Below, in pieces: positions 54,989 to 63,521 of a DNA stretch of 64,000 nt. This DNA is from JACVRX01 sp046726315 (GTDB lineage: Bacteria; Actinomycetota; Actinomycetes; Jiangellales; Jiangellaceae). The DNA is taken from assembly GCA_046726315.1 (NCBI GenBank), contig JBKPAG010000004.1, positions 60,364-124,363 of the forward strand. Reading direction: 5' to 3'. Position 1 is the stretch's first letter. Each line of letters starts with the position of its first letter. A model generated the notes under the pieces. It saw only the letters and a list, made by a program, of their open reading frames with translations, had not been told where the DNA came from and made no database searches. The translations under genes were made by a program, and so were the position numbers.

Positions 54989-55528
54989 CTAACGCGGCCA
55001 GTGCTCTCGGAGCAGATCGCGGGTGTCGGCAAGCAGCTGCGGCATGATCTTGGTCTGGCCCAGCACGGTGACGAAGTTGGCATCGCCGCTCCAGCGCGGC
55101 ACCACGTGCTGGTGAACGTGCTCGGAGAGAGATCCACCGGCCACGCGGCCAAGGTTGATCCCGACATTGAACCCATGCGGGCGCGACGCGGCCTTCACGG
55201 CCACGACGGCGTCGCGCGTCATCGTCGACATCTCCGCGGCCTCGGCGTCGGTGAGATCCTCCAGTTCGCTGACGTGCCGGTACGGGACCACCATCTGATG
55301 ACCCGGGTTGTACGGATGCAGGTTGAGCACGGCATACACCTGCTCGCCACGTGCCACGATCAGGCCGCTCTCGTCGTCCAGCGTCGGGATGCTGCACAAC
55401 GGGCAGCCGGCGTCCGCGTCCCGATCTGCAATGGACTCCGCCTTGATGTAGGCCATCCGGTACGGCGTCCACAGCCGCTGCAGCCAGTCGACTTCCAGGT
55501 CCGACGGACCTGTGTCGTGGTCCGTCAC
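54989..55528 (-). CDS. HIT-domain nucleotide phosphorylase or hydrolase (Rv2613c type)
   Basis: The 179-residue protein has the histidine triad HVHQHVVPR (His137, His139, His141), a CPLC pair (Cys42, Cys45) that may bind zinc, and LNLHPYNPGHQMVVPYRHVS. Rv2613c in the same position is an Ap4A phosphorylase, so degradation of diadenosine polyphosphates is likely. Its start overlaps the thrS end by 4 bases, linking it to a synthetase that can generate Ap4A. Confidence 0.92.
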   Translation of the reverse strand: MTDHDTGPSDLEVDWLQRLWTPYRMAYIKAESIADRDADAGCPLCSIPTLDDESGLIVARGEQVYAVLNLHPYNPGHQMVVPYRHVSELEDLTDAEAAEMSTMTRDAVVAVKAASRPHGFNVGINLGRVAGGSLSEHVHQHVVPRWSGDANFVTVLGQTKIMPQLLADTRDLLREHWPR

Positions 55529-57531
55529 ACCTGGATCCGTCGCTCGACGGCATCGACGATCTCAGCCACCGCGTCGACGATGGGTACACCGTTCTTCTGC
55601 GTCCCGTCGCGATACCGGAACGAGACCGCGCCCTTCGCGACGTCGTCGTCTCCGGCGAGCAGCATGTACGGGACCTTCTGCTTCTGTGCGGTGCGGATCT
55701 TCTTCTGCATGCGGTCATCGGAGGCGTCGACCTCGACCCGGACTCCGCGCTCGCGTAGTGACGCGGCGACCTTGTCCAGGTATGCCACATGGTGGTCGGC
55801 GATAGGAATGCCGACCACCTGCACAGGCGCCAGCCACGGCGGGAACGCGCCGGCGTAATGCTCGGTCAGCACGCCGAGGAACCGCTCGATCGAGCCGAAC
55901 AACGCTCGATGAATCATCACTGGCCGCTGCCGCGATCCGTCGGCGGCGGTGTACTCGAGGTCGAAGCGCTCGGGCAGGTTGAAGTCCAGCTGGATGGTCG
56001 ACATCTGCCAGGTCCTGCCGATCGCGTCTTTGGCCTGGACCGAGATCTTCGGACCGTAGAACGCGGCTCCTCCCGGGTCCGGAACCAGATCGAGCCCGGA
56101 CTCCTCGGCCGCCTGGCGCAGGATCTCGGTCGCCTCGTCCCAGGTCTTCGCGGCACCGACGAACTTGTCCGGGTCCCTCGTCGACAGCTCCAGGTAGAAG
56201 TCCTCCAGGCCGTAGTCACGCAGCAAGTCGAGGACGAAAGTGATCAGCGATTTCAGCTCCTCACCCATCTGTTCCCGGGTGCAATAGATGTGCGCGTCGT
56301 CCATGGTCAGCCCACGCACCCGGGTTAGCCCATGCACGACTCCGGACTTTTCGTACCGATATACCGTTCCGAATTCGAACAGCCGAAGAGGCAACTCCCG
56401 GTAGGACCGCCCGCGCGCCCGGAAGATCAGGTTGTGAAACGGGCAGTTCATCGGCTTCAGGTAGTAGTCCTGACCCGGCCTGCGCATCTGCCCGGTCTGA
56501 GGGTCGACATCGGCGTCGACGTGCATGGGCGGGAACATGTTCTCGGCGAACCACTCCAGGTGGCCTGAGATCTCGAAGAGCATGGCCTTCGTGATGTGCG
56601 GGCTGTTGACGAACTCGTACCCGGCCTCGAGGTGCCGTTCGCGTGAGTAGCCCTCCATCACCCGGCGGACGACACCGCCCTTGGGATGGAACACCGCCAG
56701 CCCGGACCCGATCTCCTCGGGGAACGAGAACAGGTCTAGCTCCGCGCCGAGGCGGCGGTGATCTCGCTTCTCCGCCTCGGCGAGGTGGTCAAGGTGAGCG
56801 GTAAGGGCGTCCTTGCTCTCCCAGGCGGTGCCATAGATGCGCTGGAGCTGCGGGTTACGTTCGGATCCCCGCCAGTAGGCGGCGGCGATCCGGGTGAGCT
56901 TGAACGCGGGAAGGTGCCCAGTCGTCGGCAGGTGCGGCCCTCGGCACAAATCCTTCCAGGCCAGATGGCCATCGCGACGAACGTTGTCGTAAATGGTCAG
57001 CTCGGTACCGCCGACCTCAGCGTCGGCTCCGTCCGCGGAACTCGCCGCGTCGGTTCCCTTGAGCCCGACGAGCTCGAGCTTGAACGGCTCCGCCGCCAAC
57101 TCCGCCCGGGCCTGTTCATCGGTAACGGTCCGCCGAACGAACGACTGGCGCTCCCTGACGATCTGGTGCATCCGCTTCTCGATGCTCTTCAAATCGTCAG
57201 GATGGAACGGCTCGGGGACATCGAAGTCGTAGTAGAAACCGTTCTCGATCGGCGGCCCGATGCCCAGCTTCGCCTCAGGGAACAGGCTCTGGACGGCCTG
57301 GGCGAGCACGTGGGCCGTGGAATGCCGCAGGATCGAGCGGCCTTCCGGCGAGTCGATCGCAACCGGTTCCACCTGGTCGCCCTCAGCCAGCGTGTGCGCG
57401 AGATCCACCAGCTGACCGTCGACCCGGGCCGCGATCACGTGGGCGTCGACGACGAACAGGTCGGCAGCGGTCGTGCCCGCATCGACCGATCGTTCGATAC
57501 CGGCGACGACGATGCGGATCTGATCGGACAC
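55525..57531 (-). CDS. thrS: Threonyl-tRNA synthetase
   Basis: Charges tRNA-Thr and edits Ser-tRNA-Thr. The 668 residues contain an N-terminal TGS domain (1-60), the editing domain with HSTAHVLAQAV (His70, His74), the catalytic core with the zinc-binding Cys in LKPMNCPFHNLIF, motif 2 around FEFGTVYRYEKSGVVHGLTR, and the anticodon-binding domain from VQVVGIPIADHHVAYLDKVA. No T-box-like leader is evident in the 57532-57773 gap. Confidence 0.97.
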   Translation of the reverse strand: MSDQIRIVVAGIERSVDAGTTAADLFVVDAHVIAARVDGQLVDLAHTLAEGDQVEPVAIDSPEGRSILRHSTAHVLAQAVQSLFPEAKLGIGPPIENGFYYDFDVPEPFHPDDLKSIEKRMHQIVRERQSFVRRTVTDEQARAELAAEPFKLELVGLKGTDAASSADGADAEVGGTELTIYDNVRRDGHLAWKDLCRGPHLPTTGHLPAFKLTRIAAAYWRGSERNPQLQRIYGTAWESKDALTAHLDHLAEAEKRDHRRLGAELDLFSFPEEIGSGLAVFHPKGGVVRRVMEGYSRERHLEAGYEFVNSPHITKAMLFEISGHLEWFAENMFPPMHVDADVDPQTGQMRRPGQDYYLKPMNCPFHNLIFRARGRSYRELPLRLFEFGTVYRYEKSGVVHGLTRVRGLTMDDAHIYCTREQMGEELKSLITFVLDLLRDYGLEDFYLELSTRDPDKFVGAAKTWDEATEILRQAAEESGLDLVPDPGGAAFYGPKISVQAKDAIGRTWQMSTIQLDFNLPERFDLEYTAADGSRQRPVMIHRALFGSIERFLGVLTEHYAGAFPPWLAPVQVVGIPIADHHVAYLDKVAASLRERGVRVEVDASDDRMQKKIRTAQKQKVPYMLLAGDDDVAKGAVSFRYRDGTQKNGVPIVDAVAEIVDAVERRIQV

Positions 57532-57773
57532 GACTGCTCCTGACCTGGCCGAACGGCTACTCGACGGATGCCGCCGATGGTACCCACGCCGTCGATCGCG
57601 ATGCGCTCCCGTTTATGGAGCCCCGCCGCCACCAGTGGCCACCAATCCGCACGGCACGGACACACGAACCCATGACGAGCGACCCAGGGTCCCGACCCCT
57701 GCCTGGAGCCGTTCCGGCCGCCATACCGGCAGCCGGCAACCGCCCTACAGGGCGCGAGGAAGGGAAGCTCCAC

Positions 57774-58037
57774 ATGTCCGGACTCTCCAGGCGGAGGTTC
57801 ATCGGCGGCGCCGCCGCTGCCGGTGCCGTCGCCGTCACTGCAGCCGCCGTTCCCGGTGTGGCCGCGGCGGCCCCCGACGACTCCCCCGACGAGGCCGCGC
57901 ACGAGTTGTCCGAGCCGATCGTCGCGCGCGTCCGCGATCTGCGTACCGGTGAGATCGCGCTGTACGTCGGCACCGAGGAGATCACCCACAGCGACCGGAT
58001 CCTGGCTCGCCGGCTGGCGCGCGCTGCGGCCCGCTGA
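57774..58037 (+). CDS. Small Tat-exported protein
   Basis: An 87-residue protein beginning MSGLSRRRFIGGAAAAGAVA. The twin-arginine motif SRRRFIGG, a hydrophobic Ala-rich segment and an Ala-rich cleavage region (AAAVPGVAAAAP) define a Tat signal peptide. The mature part is only about 50 residues (SEPIVARVRDLRTGEIALYV). The ATG follows AAGGGAAG by seven bases. It precedes the DUF4331 gene by 26 bases. It may carry a cofactor or be a small partner of the DUF4331 protein; its function is unknown. Confidence 0.82.
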   Translation: MSGLSRRRFIGGAAAAGAVAVTAAAVPGVAAAAPDDSPDEAAHELSEPIVARVRDLRTGEIALYVGTEEITHSDRILARRLARAAAR

Positions 58038-58063
58038 TTTCACGACACCAAGGAGCCAACCAC

Positions 58064-59440
58064 ATGTCCTCCCACCGCGAGGCACCGGAGATCTCGAAGG
58101 ATCCAGTTGCCGACAGCACCGACGTCTACGCATTCGTCAGCCCCGATCAGCCGGACACTGTCACGCTGATCGCCAACTACATCCCGCTCCAGGGACCGGC
58201 CGGCGGACCCAACTTCTACGAGTTCGGTGACGACGTCCTCTACGAGATCCACATCGACAACGACGGTGACGCCAATCCCGACGTTAAGTACCAGTTTCGG
58301 TTCACCACCAGGGTCCGGAACCAGCGGACGTTCCTTTACAACACCGGCCCGATCGACAGCCTGGATGACCCGGACTGGAACCGACGACAGACCTATTCCG
58401 TGACCAAGCTGGTACGGGGCCAGTCGCCGAAGGTGCTCGCCTCCAGGGTTCCGTGCCCGCCGTGCAACATCGGCCCGCGGTCGACGCCGAACTACGTCGA
58501 CCTTGCCACCATGGCCATCCGCACGCTCCCGACCGGCGAGAAGGTCTTCGCTGGGCAGCGGGCCGAAGGTTTCTACGTGGACCTCGGTTCGATCTTCGAC
58601 CTCGGCGCACTGCGGCCGTTCCAGAACCTCCACCTGCTGCCGTTGCCGCCCGCACCCGGAGTCAATGCGACCGCCCAGCTGAACGTGCACACGATCGCGC
58701 TGCAGGTTCCGATCACCGACCTCACCAAGAACGGCCGCCGACCCACCGACCCTGCGGATTCGAAGGCAACGATCGGCGTGTATACGTCGGCTAGCCGGCA
58801 GAAGGTCCTCGTCCGGGAGATTGACGACGACACCGGCATCGGACCGTTCGTCCAGGTCTCTCGCCTGGGGAACCCGCTGTTCAACGAGGTCATCGTGCCG
58901 ATGGGCCGCAAGGACGAGTGGAACTCGACGCGTCCCGCCGACGACGGCAATTTCGCCATGTTCGTCAAGCGTCCCGAGCTGGCGGCGCTGCTACCTGTGC
59001 TCTACCCCGGCGTTTTCCCGAACCTGGCCGCTCTCGACGCAGACCGGCCGGATCTGGTCGCGATACTGCTCACTGGGATCCCGGCTGGACTCATCCCGGG
59101 TTTTCAGAACTTCACCGGCGAGACGCAGGCCGATCTGCTCAGGCTCAACGTGGCGATTCCGCCGTCGAGCTCACCGAACGCGTTCGGACTGCTAGGCGGC
59201 GATGTGGCCGGCTTCCCCAACGGGCGTCGGGTGATCGACGACGTCGTAGCGATCGAGCTGCGTGCCGTTGCCGGTGCCACGTACCCGCTGGTGAACCCGT
59301 CGTTCACACCAGACGGAGCTGCGACTGTGGTCGACGACGGGGTGAAAGCCGACGACGTCGGCATGCCGTTCCTCAACGTGTTCCCGTACCTGGGTACGCC
59401 GTTCAGCGGCTTCGACATCCCAACAGCGGCTGCGTCGTGA
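58064..59440 (+). CDS. DUF4331 family protein
   Basis: A 458-residue protein starting MSSHREAPEISKDPVADSTD, the invariant opening of DUF4331. It continues with VYAFVSPDQPDTVTLIANYI and the acidic HIDNDGDANPDVKYQFRF, which could bind calcium. FNEVIVPMGRKDEWN and FPYLGTPFSGFD follow. It has no signal peptide of its own, although the preceding gene does have one. The role of DUF4331 proteins is not established. It overlaps the next gene by 4 bases (GTGA). Confidence 0.9.
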   Translation: MSSHREAPEISKDPVADSTDVYAFVSPDQPDTVTLIANYIPLQGPAGGPNFYEFGDDVLYEIHIDNDGDANPDVKYQFRFTTRVRNQRTFLYNTGPIDSLDDPDWNRRQTYSVTKLVRGQSPKVLASRVPCPPCNIGPRSTPNYVDLATMAIRTLPTGEKVFAGQRAEGFYVDLGSIFDLGALRPFQNLHLLPLPPAPGVNATAQLNVHTIALQVPITDLTKNGRRPTDPADSKATIGVYTSASRQKVLVREIDDDTGIGPFVQVSRLGNPLFNEVIVPMGRKDEWNSTRPADDGNFAMFVKRPELAALLPVLYPGVFPNLAALDADRPDLVAILLTGIPAGLIPGFQNFTGETQADLLRLNVAIPPSSSPNAFGLLGGDVAGFPNGRRVIDDVVAIELRAVAGATYPLVNPSFTPDGAATVVDDGVKADDVGMPFLNVFPYLGTPFSGFDIPTAAAS

Positions 59441-59766
59441 CGACCGACGCGCTGGTTGTCGACATCGGCGGTGACTTCGGTGCGCTGATCGTGTACGCGC
59501 CGAAAGAGCTGGTCGGTGTCGAGATCGAGATCGTCCGGGCGGCTACCCCGCCCGGGCATCCGGTTCACAACGTGGTCCGGGCCAGGCAGGTCGGCGACGA
59601 GGTCATCTGCGCCGCTGTCTTCCCCGTCCTGCCAGCGGGCACCTACGTGCCCTGGGGGAATCGGGTATCACCAGACGCATCCGCCTTCACCGTGGCGGGC
59701 GGGCGGGTTACCGAGCTCGACGGACTCGCGCATCGGCCAACTGTCGCGATGTGGTCGGGCCCGTAG
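59437..59766 (+). CDS. Conserved hypothetical partner of the DUF4331 protein
   Basis: A 109-residue protein from GTG 59437 (VTTDALVVDIGGDFGALIVY). The segments VGVEIEIVRAATPPGHPVHN and FPVLPAGTYVPWG suggest a compact beta-sandwich. There is no signal peptide and no catalytic motif that I can recognise. Its overlap with the DUF4331 stop shows the two are translated together. It ends the three-gene plus-strand operon. Confidence 0.75.
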   Translation: MTTDALVVDIGGDFGALIVYAPKELVGVEIEIVRAATPPGHPVHNVVRARQVGDEVICAAVFPVLPAGTYVPWGNRVSPDASAFTVAGGRVTELDGLAHRPTVAMWSGP

Positions 59767-59797
59767 CCTTGGCCCGGCCAACCGCCCAAGGCTGTGA

Positions 59798-60058
59798 CCT
59801 GCCGAAATACAGGCCGACAGCGACGTTCCCTTGCACACCACGGGAAGCCTTTCCCTGGCTCGACAGCTCACCGATGCCGGCCTGGTTGACCGGCTGCGGC
59901 TGATGACCTTCCCCCTGATCGCCGGGCACTCAGGGCGCGATCCGGTCATCGCGAACATGGCGCCCGCCGCCGTTGAACTGGTCGATCACCGAGCACTAGA
60001 TCACCGGGTGCTCCTCGTGGAGTACCGACCGACTGGAAAAGACATCCCACAGGCTTGA
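59798..60058 (+). pseudogene. Remnant of a RibD C-terminal/dihydrofolate-reductase-like gene
   Basis: The frame from the TGA at 59795 onward reads SDVPLHTTGSLSLARQLTDA, GLVDRLRLMTFPLIAGHSG and LVEYRPTGKDI. This matches the C-terminal third of RibD_C-type reductases (consensus like VHGSGxLxRxLLEAGLVDELxL). The N-terminal two thirds are absent and there is no proper start codon, so this is a truncated remnant. Nothing nearby completes it. Confidence 0.65.
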
Positions 60059-60487
60059 GCCCGAACACTGGCACCCGGCAACCACGCACCATCGGCGGCT
60101 GATGAGTGCGTCCTATTCGATGTATCCGGTCTCAGATTCCACCTGCGACAGGAAGTTCCGGATAAAGCCCTACGGCCGGTGCAGCAGCTGCTGGCCGGGC
60201 CGCGTGAGCACGACTTGAGTCACGTCCTGGCGAATTGGGGGCATGGTTCGTCCGGAATGGCGTTCACCGTGGACCCGTCGAGCACCAAGGCCGATCGGCC
60301 GTGTACGACGGCATCATCGACGACGAGTGAGTTTGGGTTGAGCACGGCGTCGGCCGAACGGCCGACGTCACGCACCCCGTCGCAGGGTCAGCCGACGAGC
60401 ACCGGGACGACCGCCGCGCAGAAGTCGTCGGTCCTGCCGGTCGATCCCGCGGCCCGGCACGATACTCCCCGAACGGCCTTCCATCAT
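60059..60487. other. Non-coding or degenerate stretch before the LexA box
   Basis: About 430 bases between the RibD-like remnant and the LexA box. Frames on both strands are short, overlapping and without clear ribosome binding sites. A minus-strand reading has protein-like bits (DDFCAAVVPVLVG, VVHGRSALVLDGSTVNA) in broken frames, which may be another decayed gene. I cannot identify it. Confidence 0.25.
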
Positions 60488-60503
60488 GCGAACATGTGTT
60501 CGA
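60488..60503. promoter_or_regulatory. LexA (SOS)-like box before the small paralogue pair
   Basis: GCGAACATGTGTTCGA contains the full LexA core CGAAC-N4-GTTCG and differs from the perfect box TCGAAC-N4-GTTCGA only at the first base. It lies 64 bases before the GTG at 60568 of the first of two related plus-strand genes. No other gene could obviously use it. Confidence 0.75.
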
Positions 60504-60567
60504 CACTGGGTGGGTGGATCCGTCGGCACGTCAGGAGCCGCCGTGGGCGGCCGGGATACAGGCGATC

Positions 60568-60780
60568 GTGAACTCGACCGGCGCCCGCGTGCCGGACCGC
60601 ACCTTCAACCAACCGGTGCCAATCGTCGCCCGCATCATGTGGGCCGACGACGGTGAGGAGCATCTCGAGACAGAAGCGCTCGGCTGGACCGGCCGCAACG
60701 TGTACGTGCGGATGCCTGATCGGCGGTACAACCGCAGCGCGGTGTGGCTGGACGCCGCGGACGTCAGACGGCGCGAGTGA
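60568..60780 (+). CDS. Small hypothetical protein, paralogue 1 of a tandem pair
   Basis: A 70-residue acidic-to-basic protein with NQPVPIVARIMWADDGEEHL, RNVYVRMPDRRYNRSAVWLD and the end AADVRRRE. The next gene repeats this pattern (PPVPVVARIVWEWDDEEHIH, LPDLRYQFNVVWLDASDV). The GTG at 60568 is chosen because homology to the paralogue begins just there. An ATG at 60496 would lie inside the LexA box. No known domain is recognised. The fold is likely a small beta-rich unit. Confidence 0.5.
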   Translation: MNSTGARVPDRTFNQPVPIVARIMWADDGEEHLETEALGWTGRNVYVRMPDRRYNRSAVWLDAADVRRRE

Positions 60781-60790
60781 TACTCCAGTT

Positions 60791-61240
60791 ATGGATGGCG
60801 ATCGCCTTCAAAGAGCCCATGCGCGGCACGTTCCCGTGTCTACCGGTCCAGGCCCACTTGGCCCGATAGGTCTGCTTTGCGGTGTCTGCGGCGTGTTCTA
60901 CCCGTGCCCTGCTCTCATGCGAGAAACGGCCCGAGCAAAGTGGCCTGACCACCTGTTCGGGCAGCATGTTCTCAACAGAACTGGCGTCTATGAGCGCAAA
61001 CGCGAGCTCGATCCGCCCGTGCCTGTCGTCGCCCGCATCGTGTGGGAGTGGGACGACGAAGAGCACATTCATACGGTCGCGGTTGCGAAGACCAGACGCG
61101 AGGTGTGTGTGAAGCTGCCAGATTTGCGTTACCAGTTCAACGTTGTCTGGCTAGACGCAAGCGACGTCAAGCCGCGCTCGCGGGTTGTGCGCCCGCCCGC
61201 CGCGAGGTGTCGCTGCTTCGGACGGGCGGGGCGCATCTGA
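60791..61240 (+). CDS. Small hypothetical protein, paralogue 2 of a tandem pair
   Basis: A 149-residue protein from ATG 60791. Its N-terminal third contains a Cys-rich segment (GLLCGVCGVFYPCPALM), which could bind a metal. This is followed by the domain shared with paralogue 1 (PVPVVARIVWEWDDEEHIHT to VVWLDASDVKPR). The tail is basic and Cys-containing. It lies ten bases after the first paralogue, so the two probably share the LexA-box promoter. I do not recognise the family. Confidence 0.5.
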   Translation: MDGDRLQRAHARHVPVSTGPGPLGPIGLLCGVCGVFYPCPALMRETARAKWPDHLFGQHVLNRTGVYERKRELDPPVPVVARIVWEWDDEEHIHTVAVAKTRREVCVKLPDLRYQFNVVWLDASDVKPRSRVVRPPAARCRCFGRAGRI

Positions 61241-61371
61241 GGGCCTGGGCGCGCTGGCCGGGTCACAGTGAGCGAAAGGGGTACCCCTCACCGGCCATGC
61301 CTCCCGCGGGCGCCAGCGGCGGCATGTCCACCGCTAGCCAGGGTGGGTTTTGACGCATCGGGCCTCCGACG

Positions 61372-61608
61372 TCATGGCGTTTCGTAGCGTTCGCCCATGC
61401 GGCGGGCAACCATCGCCCGCGCGGCGACCATCCGCTGGCCGCGGCTGCGCAATTCCGCTCGTCCGGCGGCGAGCCGGATCGCGGTCGCGAGTCCATGGCT
61501 CTCGACGAGGTCGCCCAGCTCGCGAACACTCAGACCGCTCTGAGCGCACAACATCCTGAACACTTCTGCGGTGCGGCGGCCAGCGGCAAATTCGGCGTAA
61601 TCTCTCAC
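61372..61608 (-). CDS. Small hypothetical, possibly helix-turn-helix, protein
   Basis: A 78-residue, Arg/Ala-rich helical protein from GTG 61608 (VRDYAEFAAGRRTAEVFRML). CAQSGLSVRELGDLVESHGL resembles a helix-turn-helix, but the match is weak. The ribosome binding site is not obvious. It is isolated on the minus strand in the accessory tail. Confidence 0.4.
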   Translation of the reverse strand: MRDYAEFAAGRRTAEVFRMLCAQSGLSVRELGDLVESHGLATAIRLAAGRAELRSRGQRMVAARAMVARRMGERYETP

Positions 61609-61831
61609 GCCGACACATTCTTTCCAGTACCTAACGAAGCTCGCCCTGAATGTTTCCGCAGGTCAGATCCCTAATCGGCCACTCACAGCTCATCGTGTCG
61701 TGCATCCAGTGTGCGCCCAGTATGCACGCAACGGCCGCTTTCTTTGGGGTTTTTCAAGATCACTTCCTGGCGAGGTTCCGGCCAAAATTACAAAGATCAA
61801 GCTCGTTCAAAGCGCAGAACTGCGCTCTTGG

Positions 61832-62033
61832 TCACCGCTCGTAGTCGTCTCTGTCGCTGTACGCGAACGTGGTCTTCAGACACACCTGGCACTGCCAGGT
61901 CGTGAACCGTGTCGCCCCTGCGCCACTCGTGCTCAGCTTTGGGGCACCTAGGGTGCAATGCCGCTTCAGCGCGTATGCGCTTCTCCCGCTTCTTCTCGAC
62001 GTCCTTCCAGTAGTTCGTCACCTGCAGCGGCAT
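61832..62033 (-). pseudogene. Small zinc-ribbon-like protein with one frameshift
   Basis: The first frame reads MPLQVTNYWKDVEKKREKRI and PRCPKAEHEWRRG. After a one-base shift near 61915-61925 another frame gives TTWQCQVCLKTTFAYSDRDD and stops at 61832. The joined product (about 66 residues) would have a Cys/His plus CQVC arrangement like a zinc ribbon. Such small proteins occur on actinobacterial integrative elements. The surrounding 61609-61831 and 62034-62163 stretches show nothing else. Confidence 0.45.
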
Positions 62034-62163
62034 CGGCGGTCACCTCGAGTGGAGGTCGTCGGGGTTCTTGGGTCGAGACTGCCGGACGCTTGTAACTTCA
62101 CGACGCCTCGCAGTTGACCTCGTGGCCGACAGAATCCAGCGGCCAACGCAGCGCGCGCAAAAT

Positions 62164-63135
62164 TTATGATCTTGTTCTCCTGAGGTACTCATCCGGCTCA
62201 GCAACGCGGCACTTGCTCGATACTCGCCACTGTCGGTCGGTAGCCGGGAGAAAAGCGGCACTGAGGAGAGAGCCGAGGGTTCGCCGGTCAGCCAACGGTT
62301 CGCTCCGGTACAGCAGTTGGTAAGCCTGCTTGGTCTCCATAGATGTGGGCAGCCATGTCTGCCCGCTGAACGCAGTTTCAGCGGGCAGGTTTCTAGCGCG
62401 CTGAACGCCACTTTCAGCGGGCAACCATGTCTGCGCGCTGAACCGCTCGCTGACGACAGTCGGGATCGCGGCCCGATACACCGCGTGTACTCCCTTCTGA
62501 CCACGCCCCTCGCGGGTCAGAAAATTGTGCGCGACTGCCTCCCGCAAGTGCTCCTGAACGGTCCGGACGCTGCGCCGGGTCCATGAACACCAAGTACGGA
62601 CCCGATCGCTCGGGAACTCATCCCGAGGTTGCGGAGGTCGCCTCCGAGCTCCCTGCGCATGTCTCTATCACGCCACACCAGGAAGGCCCGGCCGAACTCA
62701 CCATTGCAGTACGCATCCCAACTTCGATAACCGAACACCCGATCAGCGCGGCCAACCATGCCGCCCGGAGTTCCTCAAGGGTGGCGGTCAGCCCTTCCCG
62801 GATTCTGTCAGTGAGCTCCTGGGCCGCTTCCCTTGTCAGCGCCGGCTCGTACGGGGGCAGCGGCTCATCCGGGCCGGTCATCACGACGGCCCCCACCCGC
62901 TCTGGGCGTTCACGCGTCACGACCAGGTCAAGATCACGAAGATCGACCCGCAACATGCCGACACGGCCTTCTTGCCAGTGGCAGCGGTTCGGTAGACCGG
63001 CAACTAGCCGGTACGAGCCCACCTGCGAACAGTCGCCACCGAGACACTGGCGCGCCGGGCGAAGACTTCGAGGGAGACAAGCTCCCGAGTAGGAGCACGC
63101 AGAGCGGACTTACGTGTGGCAGGGGTGCGGGACAT
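62164..63135 (-). pseudogene. Helix-turn-helix protein of mobile-element type, several frameshifts
   Basis: Starts MSRTPATRKSALRAPTRELV at 63135, nine bases after GGAGG, with an excisionase/MerR-like HTH (VFARRASVSVATVRRWARTG) ending at a TAG. Other frames continue after one-base shifts: LVAGLPNRCHWQEGRVGMLR and onward (from about 63005), FGYRSWDAYCNGEFGRAFLV plus the second HTH DLRNLGMSSRAIGSVLGVH (from about 62745), then SVRTVQEHLREAVAHNFLTR (from about 62575) to 62164. Related proteins carry a YxSWxAYC segment followed by an HTH and are typical of actinobacterial plasmids and integrative elements. It is clearly inactivated. Confidence 0.6.
62352..62443. repeat. Tandem hairpin-forming repeats (TTCAGCG units)
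   Basis: On the minus strand a unit of about 35-37 bases starting TTCAGCGCGCAGACATGG or similar and passing through TGCCCGCTGAAA is present 2.5 times. It forms strong hairpins. At 62360-62387 the 11-base arms TGCCCGCTGAA and TTCAGCGGGCA pair perfectly, and 62396-62422 pairs GCGCGCTGAA with TTCAGCGGGC (one mismatch). The repeats lie in the 3' part of the decayed helix-turn-helix gene. Confidence 0.7.
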
Positions 63136-63521
63136 GGCTGGGCTACCTCCGGTAAGGGTGGTGCCCGCCGCGACTTGCACGTTCTGTCGGCTCTGTGGCG
63201 GGGCGCACTGACTGGTGCGTCATGGCAACTTTAGCACATGCGTTCGAGTGCCGAAAAGGCGCGACGTCGCGCCAAATCTCCGGGCACGGAGACTCTCTCG
63301 CGAGCAAATGGCAGTAGACACTTTCCCATTTCCGAGCCGGAAAATGGGGACGCAGTTGTCAGACCGCCGACCGACGATGGCTGTATGGAGCGTCGCTGGC
63401 AGCCGAGCCGGCACGTTCCGACCGCGGCGAGGAGCCCGCGACCGGACGGCGGTCAGGGCGGCTCGGGTGGCGCTCCGGGCGCCGGGTCGGTGAAAGAGCC
63501 ACGGCTTGGCGTTCGGTGAGG
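63136..63521. other. Accessory stretch without a supportable gene
   Basis: This 386-base stretch upstream of the decayed helix-turn-helix gene has only short frames on both strands, none with a clear ribosome binding site or recognisable product. It probably holds the promoter of that gene. Part of it (around 63230-63360) is less GC-rich than the rest of the window. Confidence 0.25.

Noticed and set aside
62352..62443. Possible CRISPR array
   Set aside because: There are only 2.5 units, the units are variable and internally palindromic, there are no spacers of constant length, and no cas genes are present.
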